The translations under genes were made by a program, and so were the position numbers. The notes under the pieces were generated by a model. It was not told the origin of the DNA. It made no database searches and was given only the letters and a program-made list of their open reading frames with translations. A stretch of 64,000 nt of DNA from Indolivaga macrotermitis (GTDB lineage: Bacteria > Bacteroidota > Bacteroidia > Bacteroidales > Dysgonomonadaceae): NCBI RefSeq assembly GCF_900128985.1, contig NZ_FQUC01000001.1, forward strand, positions 1 to 64,000. The letters run 5' to 3'. The number at the start of each line of letters is the position of its first letter. The first letter of the stretch is position 1. This document shows positions 1 through 5,665 of this stretch, one piece after another.

Positions 1-120
1 CGTTATGCTACGCTGAAAGAAGAAGATTTCAAGAAACTGACCAAAGCTATCAACGGAGGATATAACGGCTATGCTGACAGAAAAGAAATATGGGAAAAAG
101 CAAAGGAGGTGTTGAAATGA
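1..120 (+). CDS. Phage endolysin, GH19 chitinase-like, C-terminal fragment
   Basis: Frame 1 is open from the first base to TGA at 118-120, giving the last 39 residues of a protein whose start lies left of the window. The motif INGGYNGYADR followed by a short charged helix is typical of the C-terminus of GH19 chitinase/lysozyme-like phage lytic enzymes, which cut peptidoglycan. It sits directly before two tiny phage genes and a spanin-like lipoprotein, a normal lysis neighbourhood. Its stop overlaps the next ATG (ATGA). The catalytic part is not visible, so the family call rests on the short tail only. Confidence 0.65.
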   Translation, partial: RYATLKEEDFKKLTKAINGGYNGYADRKEIWEKAKEVLK

Positions 121-305
121 AAACACCAGAAACTATATTTTATAATCTTAATAGCTGGGGGCGAAACGACATACTCGAAATGATAAGGAGCACACAAAGA
201 GATGCCTATAACCAAGCAATTGATGATGTAGACAATCTGATTGAGAATCACGACGAAGAAGTTTACATCGGAGTAGTTAACGACATTTTAAAATTAAAGA
301 AATGA
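117..305 (+). CDS. Small phage protein, unknown function
   Basis: A 62-residue acidic protein starting MKTPETIFYNLNSWGRN. The frame is open further upstream to an ATG at 90, but the ATG at 117 overlaps the endolysin stop as ATGA and has AAAGGAGGTG just before it, so I take 117 as the start. The downstream gene again overlaps it by ATGA, so the three genes look translationally coupled. No membrane segment is present, which argues against a holin. I recognise no domain. Confidence 0.6.
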   Translation: MKTPETIFYNLNSWGRNDILEMIRSTQRDAYNQAIDDVDNLIENHDEEVYIGVVNDILKLKK

Positions 306-562
306 CAAAGTATAGAAAAAAACCAGTAATAATTGAAGCCGTTAAATGGACCGGTGCAAATCATTTGATTACAGAAACATTTATGAAAGGTAGCGGGGCT
401 ACTATTGACTATTCCCAATCCAAATTGGGAGTTATTATGATACCAACATTGGAGGGAATAATGCAAGCTCAAGTCGGTGACTGGATAATCAAAGGCATTC
501 AGGGTGAATTTTACCCATGCAAGCCAGATATTTTTGAGAAAACATACGAACTGGCAGAATAA
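302..562 (+). CDS. Conserved small phage protein, unknown function
   Basis: An 86-residue protein beginning MTKYRKKPVIIEAVKW and ending in GEFYPCKPDIFEKTYELAE. This architecture (basic start, predicted beta-rich middle with QVGDWIIKG, closing KPDIF..TYE) recurs in small proteins of many phages of Gram-positive and Bacteroidetes hosts, where it has no assigned role. Its start overlaps the preceding stop by ATGA. I assign phage origin from resemblance and position, not a function. Confidence 0.7.
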   Translation: MTKYRKKPVIIEAVKWTGANHLITETFMKGSGATIDYSQSKLGVIMIPTLEGIMQAQVGDWIIKGIQGEFYPCKPDIFEKTYELAE

Positions 563-571
563 TGAAAAAAA

Positions 572-599
572 AACAGAATTGTATCACTACAACTCTGTT
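572..599 (+). terminator. Hairpin after the endolysin-linked genes
   Basis: AACAGAATTGTA (572-583) and TACAACTCTGTT (588-599) form a 12-bp stem with one mismatch and a TCAC loop, ten bases after the stop of the preceding gene. There is no clear T-run after it on the + strand, so it is a weak terminator or an RNA-processing hairpin between these genes and the spanin candidate. Confidence 0.3.
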
Positions 600-682
600 C
601 CACTAAAACACACTTTTGTGAAAATTCTTTATTCACTTACACTAATAAATCTGAGGTTCAAATATATAAAAAATTCGATAAT

Positions 683-1105
683 ATGAAACGAACTATAAAA
701 ATTTCTTTGACCGTTGCTTTTTTGCTGATCTTGTTTATTGGATGCAGTACTAAATATATTCCCGTAGAAAGTGTGAAAACTGAATACAGGGATAAGTTTA
801 TTCGAGATTCGATATTCCAAAAGCAGCTTGTTAAGATATATCAAAAAGGAGATACCATATATAGAGATAGTATTGTTTATGAATACAGAAATAAGTTCGT
901 AAAAGACACAGTTAATCTGTCTGATACTATCCGGATACCTTATCCCATTCCCGGTGATCCGATAGAAGTAAATAAACTTAAATGGTATCAGGAAGCTTGT
1001 ATATGGTTTACATCACTTGTGTTAGTTGCATTGGCTTTATATCTCGGTATAAAATACAGAGGTAAGATATTAGCTTTCTTTGGGAAGTTGGTGTTTAGAG
1101 GCTGA
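683..1105 (+). CDS. Lipoprotein with C-terminal membrane anchor, candidate unimolecular spanin
   Basis: 140 residues. The N-terminus is a lipoprotein signal (basic MKRTIKIS, hydrophobic stretch, lipobox LFIGC with Cys21). The middle (about residues 25-100) is charged and carries repeated short blocks (YRDKFIRDSI, YRDSIVYEYRNKF). Residues about 105-124 (ACIWFTSLVLVALALYLGI) form one membrane helix followed by a basic tail. An outer-membrane lipid anchor plus an inner-membrane C-terminal helix in one chain is the u-spanin layout known from phage T1, which fuses the two membranes at the last step of lysis. The position after the endolysin supports this. No sequence similarity to known u-spanins is claimed; a plain phage lipoprotein is the alternative. 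Confidence 0.6.
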   Translation: MKRTIKISLTVAFLLILFIGCSTKYIPVESVKTEYRDKFIRDSIFQKQLVKIYQKGDTIYRDSIVYEYRNKFVKDTVNLSDTIRIPYPIPGDPIEVNKLKWYQEACIWFTSLVLVALALYLGIKYRGKILAFFGKLVFRG

Positions 1106-1209
1106 TGTTGATTATTTTATATTTAATAATAAAAATTAACAGTCGTATATCCCTAATCTTATTTCTTCTGCATACCTTCGCGAATCTTTTTACAAACTTT
1201 ATAAATACT

Positions 1210-1599
1210 ATGGATGTAATTTTCAAAGAATGTAAGGTGTGCAATATATTTAGAGACTTCGTAATAGATCCATCAGACAGAAAAGCTCAAAAGGCATTCA
1301 GGAAAGAGTTCGATGCTAAAATAGAATCATCATCTGTAAGACTATTTGATAGAGTAAAACTATCCGAAAATGCCAAAGTGTATAATGAATTAGCAGGTCA
1401 TAATAATAAATTCGAGTTAGTCTCGGGTTGCAAAGATAAAGATGAACAGAAATTCAAAGTTCGAGTAGATCAGGATTATAGAAAATTCTTCTTTTATCTA
1501 TGTGATAAAGAGTACTGCCTAACCAAAGATTGGCTAGGCAAATTTGAACTAATTGAGAATATTTATGTTTATGATATCAATAATCATAAATACGATTAA
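1210..1599 (+). CDS. HigB-like (RelE superfamily) toxin
   Basis: 129 residues from ATG 1210. The frame continues upstream to 1105, but that part encodes a hydrophobic stretch over AT-rich DNA and is probably not translated. The C-terminal half has the HigB pattern: GCKDKDEQKFKVRVDQDYRK then FFFY, ending in YVYDINNHKYD, matching the 'G..IW.I.V...WRI.F.F....V...D..D.H' layout of ribosome-dependent mRNA interferases. The N-terminal segment also carries a two-cysteine motif (CKVCNIFRDF) and is longer than in classic HigB (about 92 residues). It is followed after 20 bases by a HigA-like/ImmA gene, the usual toxin-first order. Likely role: prophage toxin for stabilisation or exclusion. Moderate certainty. 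Confidence 0.6.
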   Translation: MDVIFKECKVCNIFRDFVIDPSDRKAQKAFRKEFDAKIESSSVRLFDRVKLSENAKVYNELAGHNNKFELVSGCKDKDEQKFKVRVDQDYRKFFFYLCDKEYCLTKDWLGKFELIENIYVYDINNHKYD

Positions 1600-1619
1600 T
1601 CCTTTTAATCCAGATTATT

Positions 1620-2717
1620 ATGGTTACAAATGCAAAAGAAGATAAGGTAAATGTTTTTAATTCTGTAGAGATATTATCTCCGGTGGGAGTTGAATTAAAA
1701 GACATATTAGAGAGTAACGGTTTAGATATAGTAACTATATCTAATGGTCTCAATATAGATAAAAACCTAGAGGATATTTCTAAATTAACAAAGCAACATC
1801 TTAAATTACTAAAAGATATTACTAATATAGAATGTATTTCTGATTATTTAGCTTCATATCAAGAAAGTTATAAAAAAAGAAAGGCTAAAGCTGAAGATGC
1901 ATATAAACAATATCTTTCTATTTACAAAAAATATGCCTATGTTATAGACTTGACTCTGGCTAAATTTAATACCGGCATAGATAGACTGAACGATTTTGCA
2001 GACTTTATTGGAGCCGATGACGAGATTGATATCCCCAATTTTATAGAGGATAAAGCTGCGTTATATAAAGTTACCGGAGGTACTGTAGATGAAGTTGCTT
2101 TATTTGTCTGGAAACGAAGAGGGGATGTTCTATTTAAAGATTTAAACCTACCAAGTTATAATAGAAAAGCTCTCTTTGATTGGATTGATAAGGGGATTTG
2201 GAAAACTAGATTAAATGACGAATCATATTTCAAGAGTCTTCCAACATTTTTTTCTGAGATGGGAGTTGGACTGATACTAGATCCATTTGTTGAAAGAACG
2301 GTATACGGATATGTTGACTGGATAGAGGGGAATCCTCTTATTCAAATATCAGATAGGGGCAAAAGTCTTGCTACTTGTTGGTATGTATTATTTCACGAAT
2401 TAGGACATGTATTATTGCATCAAGATTGTCAAATATTTGAAGGTGGCCTTGAGTTTAGCAGATCGAAAATGTCTAAAATTGAGCAGGAAGCGAATGATTT
2501 TGCCTTTAAATATTTATTTAATGGACATAGTCTTCAAAAGTTCATATTTGGCAACAAAGCTAATTTAAAAAACGCAACCGAAGATTGTGTTTATGCATTA
2601 GCATCTAGATTTAATGTGAATCCTATGTTTGTAACATTCTGGATGCAAAAAGCCGGTATTGGTAATTATTTAGTGAAAAAGTTTACCCCGTCAATTAAAT
2701 TTGAATATCATATATAA
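1620..2717 (+). CDS. HigA-like antitoxin fused to ImmA/IrrE metallopeptidase
   Basis: 365 residues. Residues about 19-90 resemble a divergent HigA helix-turn-helix (SPVGVELKDILESNGLD at the start, DYLASYQESYKKRKAKAED at the end, where HigA has FWLNLQ..YD..R). Residues about 250-295 hold the zinc peptidase motif HELGH (259-263) with HQD and a downstream acidic ligand region (KIEQEANDFAFKYLF), the ImmA/IrrE (COG2856) signature. Fused XRE-ImmA proteins are known as antitoxins or as repressor-cleaving regulators of mobile elements. It lies directly after the HigB-like gene and probably neutralises it and autoregulates the pair. The HTH is weak, so DNA binding is an inference. Confidence 0.75.
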   Translation: MVTNAKEDKVNVFNSVEILSPVGVELKDILESNGLDIVTISNGLNIDKNLEDISKLTKQHLKLLKDITNIECISDYLASYQESYKKRKAKAEDAYKQYLSIYKKYAYVIDLTLAKFNTGIDRLNDFADFIGADDEIDIPNFIEDKAALYKVTGGTVDEVALFVWKRRGDVLFKDLNLPSYNRKALFDWIDKGIWKTRLNDESYFKSLPTFFSEMGVGLILDPFVERTVYGYVDWIEGNPLIQISDRGKSLATCWYVLFHELGHVLLHQDCQIFEGGLEFSRSKMSKIEQEANDFAFKYLFNGHSLQKFIFGNKANLKNATEDCVYALASRFNVNPMFVTFWMQKAGIGNYLVKKFTPSIKFEYHI

Positions 2718-2722
2718 ACCTT

Positions 2723-2770
2723 AAGCCTCTCCGGAGGCTTTTCTTTTCCCTATAAAGCCCGGGCTTTTTT
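2723..2770. terminator. Two tandem terminator hairpins between converging operons
   Basis: AAGCCTC (2723-2729) pairs with GAGGCTT (2734-2740), loop TCCG, followed by TTCTTTTCC. Then AAAGCCCGGGCTTT (2754-2767) is a perfect 14-bp palindrome followed by T's. They stand between the + strand toxin-antitoxin operon and the leftward early operon and should stop both. Confidence 0.8.
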
Positions 2771-3246
2771 CATTCCAGATACCACTTCATTATATCAATA
2801 GCCTCTTTCACACGACGGACAACAACATATTTATTGCCGGCTTTTTCTGCTTGAGATTGAAAAGTTATTTGTTCGTCCGATTGTTTACCTATAGGTGTTT
2901 TAAACTCTAAACAAAGACATGAATAGCCTTTTTTAGGTATTAATAAGATCACATCTGAAACTCCCGATTTTACACCTTGTGCTTTTAGGTTCTTTGCTTC
3001 TACGATATTTCTCGAGCCTCCATTCGGAACAGCAAAAAGGAGCTTGTCTGGTAACTTAGGGAAGAATAACGGAACTTGATTAAAGAACTCGATCTGCATA
3101 CGCTCTTCGGGCTTATCATGCTTCTTTTCTTTCTTGGATGGGTTCTTCTTTTCTGAAAAACATTGATAGCAGGTAGGTCCTTCAGGAGTAGATATTACGG
3201 AAACAGTTTGTTTTTTACATTCGATACAGGTTTGAGGAATAGCCAT
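2770..3246 (-). CDS. VRR-NUC domain nuclease with N-terminal zinc ribbon
   Basis: 158 residues. The first 35 residues carry two CxxC pairs (CIECKK, CYQCF), a zinc-ribbon-like knuckle, then a lysine-rich linker. Residues about 45-155 match the phage VRR-NUC fold: QIEFFNQVPL, a conserved AVPNGGSRN, GVKSGVSDVILL with the catalytic Asp, and CLEFKTPIGKQSDEQ (E-x-K), closing with the VVRRVKEA helix. This PD-(D/E)XK family nicks or cuts branched DNA and usually sits in phage replication operons. It is the last gene of the leftward early operon. Its substrate is not predictable. Confidence 0.85.
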   Translation of the reverse strand: MAIPQTCIECKKQTVSVISTPEGPTCYQCFSEKKNPSKKEKKHDKPEERMQIEFFNQVPLFFPKLPDKLLFAVPNGGSRNIVEAKNLKAQGVKSGVSDVILLIPKKGYSCLCLEFKTPIGKQSDEQITFQSQAEKAGNKYVVVRRVKEAIDIMKWYLE

Positions 3247-3318
3247 TTTACATTTAAAATATAAATGGCATAAAAAAGGACAGCCTAAGCCATCCTTATA
3301 TTATGTAATTGAAATATA

Positions 3319-3549
3319 TTACTTACTTTTTAAACTTTGCTCATAATTTCCTACTGATAACTCAAGCCGTTTTATCTGCTCGTTAAGAATTCTTAGCCTT
3401 TCTTTATAAAAGCATGTAGGTATATTTTCTTCTATCCATAGCCTCCATCCTCTAATTTCTTGATGAATATCATAATATGTTGATGGCAGCAGATAATATG
3501 GATCATTGAAGTCTATCAATATTTCTATTTTTTCTTTTATATCATCCAT
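3319..3549 (-). CDS. Small phage protein, unknown function
   Basis: 76 residues, acidic N-terminus (MDDIKEKIEILIDFND) and a C-terminal helix rich in E, R and L (ERLRILNEQIKRLELS) likely to form a short coiled coil. ATG start. No domain recognised. Part of the leftward early operon. Confidence 0.5.
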   Translation of the reverse strand: MDDIKEKIEILIDFNDPYYLLPSTYYDIHQEIRGWRLWIEENIPTCFYKERLRILNEQIKRLELSVGNYEQSLKSK

Positions 3550-3589
3550 GTCAGTTATTATTATTTATACAGTAAATATAATAATAAAT

Positions 3590-3890
3590 TTATATAATTA
3601 CTCTACAGCAGACGTAATTGATTTCTTCGGAGTGAAAGCCTTCACCGACATCTAAGTCTTTCAATTTAATTTTGTAGACATAGACAATAGGTTTCTGCAT
3701 ATCGTATTCTCTGACCAGTTCGAATGATTGCTTATAACTATTATCCTCTTTTCTCTTGCTAAGTACTCGATCCACTTCCTTTTTATCCAGAACGAGATAC
3801 CTGTATGATTCTGGGTTGGTTGTAAATACCTTTGCTATCAGCGTACTCTTCCGCTTCCCTCTCAATGAGGGATTGTATGTCTTTATTCAT
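3590..3890 (-). CDS. Small phage gene interrupted by an apparent +1 frameshift
   Basis: Two overlapping frames appear to encode one protein. The ATG at 3890 overlaps the preceding stop as ATGA and reads MNKDIQSLIEREAEEYADSKG, then stops at 3789. The second frame, open from 3886 with only a TTG (3865) as possible start, encodes VFTTNPESYRYLVLDKKEV onward to 3590. Dropping one G in the AAAGGT run near 3832 joins ADSK to VFTTNP in one product of about 100 residues. Either the gene is broken, the base is a sequencing or assembly error, or translation shifts by +1. Function unknown. Confidence 0.5.
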
Positions 3891-4174
3891 AGATATGGTG
3901 TTAAATCTGATAATTTTATTCTTTCTCCGCTTTTTAAATCTTCAATACGACCGATCATTTCTTTGATAGATACACCTCGATCATCCATCATAAAAGCAAA
4001 TCCATCCCCTGGAAGATAATCTACGCAAATACTATCATCTGCAACATCTGTATCATTTTCAATAAACGGATTTATCAGAGAGAATAATTCAGCTTTAGAC
4101 GCAGAAAAAGCCTGATATGTCTTTGCTGATCTCCTATAAGCTCTTTTTATTGTATTTGTTTCTTTTTTTGCCAT
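3887..4174 (-). CDS. Small phage protein, unknown function
   Basis: 95 residues: a basic N-terminus (MAKKETNTIKRAYRRSAKTY) followed by an acidic domain (DDSICVDYLPGDGFAFMMDD) and a helical end (MIGRIEDLKSGERIKLSDL). The stop overlaps the ATG of the next gene (ATGA), so the two are coupled. I recognise no family. Confidence 0.55.
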   Translation of the reverse strand: MAKKETNTIKRAYRRSAKTYQAFSASKAELFSLINPFIENDTDVADDSICVDYLPGDGFAFMMDDRGVSIKEMIGRIEDLKSGERIKLSDLTPYL

Positions 4175-4241
4175 TATATCTTAATTTTTACCCTATACAC
4201 ATCTAAATGATATGTATATAGAAGTGGGGGTTGTTATACAA

Positions 4242-4919
4242 TTAATAAGCTTTACCATGCTTATGAGGTCTGTTTTGGTTATACTTCAATTTAATAGAGA
4301 CATGCTGCCATAGGTCGATAGATAGTGTGTTACAAATATGTTCAATTGAAAGTATCGATAATTCTACAATTTCAGAAGGTGTAAATTCAATATCATAATT
4401 TCCGCATATAAGCTTAACAACAGCAAAAACATGATCTACAAATGAGCTAAACTTTTCGTCTATAGGGCTACAATGTACGTATTCTGCAAGTGTTCCTTCT
4501 TTTGAGAAAATATGATATTTTCTCAATCCTGCTAAATCGAGTAATCGAATAGTAGCACCTGCTAGTTCATCCTCGATAGTATCTTTTACTCGGTATTCAA
4601 AGAATCTCTTAAATGTATCAATCTCTAACTCCTCTTTGGCTTCATTTATAACATGAGGTCTAGCAAGTATTTTTCCATTAAGTAAATCATTTATATCTGA
4701 ACGTCTTTCTTTAATTTCGGAGAACATTCTTTCCAAATCAGCTCTCTCTCCTTTCCTATCAGCTTCTACAGCTTCTGACAGTTCTGTAATTACTAACATC
4801 AGCAATGTTTCATTATTATGTTCCATATCATGGAATCCTTTTTCTTTATTTGCTTTATACACCTCTTTTGAGAGGGCGTTTAAATCTGGTCTGTTCATTG
4901 TTATTTTATTTTGTACCAT
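4242..4919 (-). CDS. MazG-like nucleotide pyrophosphohydrolase
   Basis: 225 residues. The two halves of an all-alpha NTP-PPase active site are visible: NKEKGFHD and ITELSEAVEADRKGE (residues 24-58), and DTIEDELAGATIRLLDLAG (113-131), which supply the acidic magnesium ligands. The roughly 50-residue segment between the halves and the 90-residue tail are longer than in minimal MazG. Phage MazG proteins hydrolyse dNTPs or lower (p)ppGpp-type nucleotides; which applies here is unknown. ATG 4919 is used; ATG 4898 (MNRPDL) is an equally good start. Confidence 0.8.
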   Translation of the reverse strand: MVQNKITMNRPDLNALSKEVYKANKEKGFHDMEHNNETLLMLVITELSEAVEADRKGERADLERMFSEIKERRSDINDLLNGKILARPHVINEAKEELEIDTFKRFFEYRVKDTIEDELAGATIRLLDLAGLRKYHIFSKEGTLAEYVHCSPIDEKFSSFVDHVFAVVKLICGNYDIEFTPSEIVELSILSIEHICNTLSIDLWQHVSIKLKYNQNRPHKHGKAY

Positions 4920-4941
4920 ATGGTCGAAGTCAACAATATGG

Positions 4942-5376
4942 TTATGGTTTTAGTTTAAAATGTTCTTTTAATTCGGTAATAGTGGCTTTGTGATATTCTC
5001 CCTTTAATATATCTGCATATTCTATGCTTAAATCCCAATCGAATAAAATTCCTTTAGGTATTATATAGTCGTAAGGTTCTCCAATAGTATCAGACCATCC
5101 GTGATAAATATCTGTATCAGCTACAAATAATTGATGCATATTTCTTATATCTGTAATTGCTGTTATAGCTTTGAATAGAGGTAGGTTATTCTGGCAGTCG
5201 ATGGCTAAACTGCTTTCATGTGAATAGCATAGGTTATACCATCCATTAGGGTATGTTGATATAATTAGATTATCTCGTAGAATTATATTCTCTGATATCT
5301 TATAATACCCGATCTTCTCTAACCACTCCCTAGCTTTGGGAGTATTTTCGATAAATGCACTGTATTTGAATTTCAT
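4942..5376 (-). CDS. Phage protein of unknown function
   Basis: 144 residues, aromatic-rich, beginning MKFKYSAFIENTPKAREWLEK with a predicted alpha/beta pattern in which an EWLEKIGY helix is followed by strands, and ending in ITELKEHFKLKP. Its ATG overlaps the stop of the HNH gene upstream (ATGA). No catalytic motif seen. Confidence 0.55.
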   Translation of the reverse strand: MKFKYSAFIENTPKAREWLEKIGYYKISENIILRDNLIISTYPNGWYNLCYSHESSLAIDCQNNLPLFKAITAITDIRNMHQLFVADTDIYHGWSDTIGEPYDYIIPKGILFDWDLSIEYADILKGEYHKATITELKEHFKLKP

Positions 5377-5663
5377 AACTCTAATTTCAATTGGTTTTTA
5401 TCACTTTTTCTTCTTCTCGCTTTCTCTTTAGCATCATATCTTAAATGACATCTTTGGCATAATGCAGCAAGCCTATCATAAGATATATTCCAGTTCTCTT
5501 CGTCATGATCTAAATGAGCAATAGTAAGCACTATTTTTTTACCGTCTCGAATCGAATAGTTTTCAACCCCGCAATGCTCACAGCAATTGTTTGCACGTTT
5601 TAGTATCGCGGGGCGAATCTCTGTTTTCCAATTTGGAGGATAACGTTTGTAGTCTATTGGCAT
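5373..5663 (-). CDS. HNH endonuclease
   Basis: 96 residues with the complete HNH zinc-finger nuclease core: CEHCG (Cys pair), TIAHLDHDEENW (catalytic His region), DRLAALCQRCHLRYD (second Cys pair and final His). The size and compact form are those of phage-borne HNH proteins that act in packaging or as free-standing nicking enzymes. It lies three bases from the helicase-methyltransferase gene and overlaps the next gene by ATGA. The pairing raises a restriction-modification reading, but one-domain phage HNH proteins are common without it. Confidence 0.85.
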   Translation of the reverse strand: MPIDYKRYPPNWKTEIRPAILKRANNCCEHCGVENYSIRDGKKIVLTIAHLDHDEENWNISYDRLAALCQRCHLRYDAKEKARRRKSDKNQLKLEL

Positions 5664-5665
5664 GG

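Noticed and set aside
1105-1209. N-terminal extension of the HigB-like ORF from ATG 1105
   Set aside because: It encodes a hydrophobic run over AT-rich intergenic DNA and overlaps the spanin stop. The conserved toxin part begins after ATG 1210.
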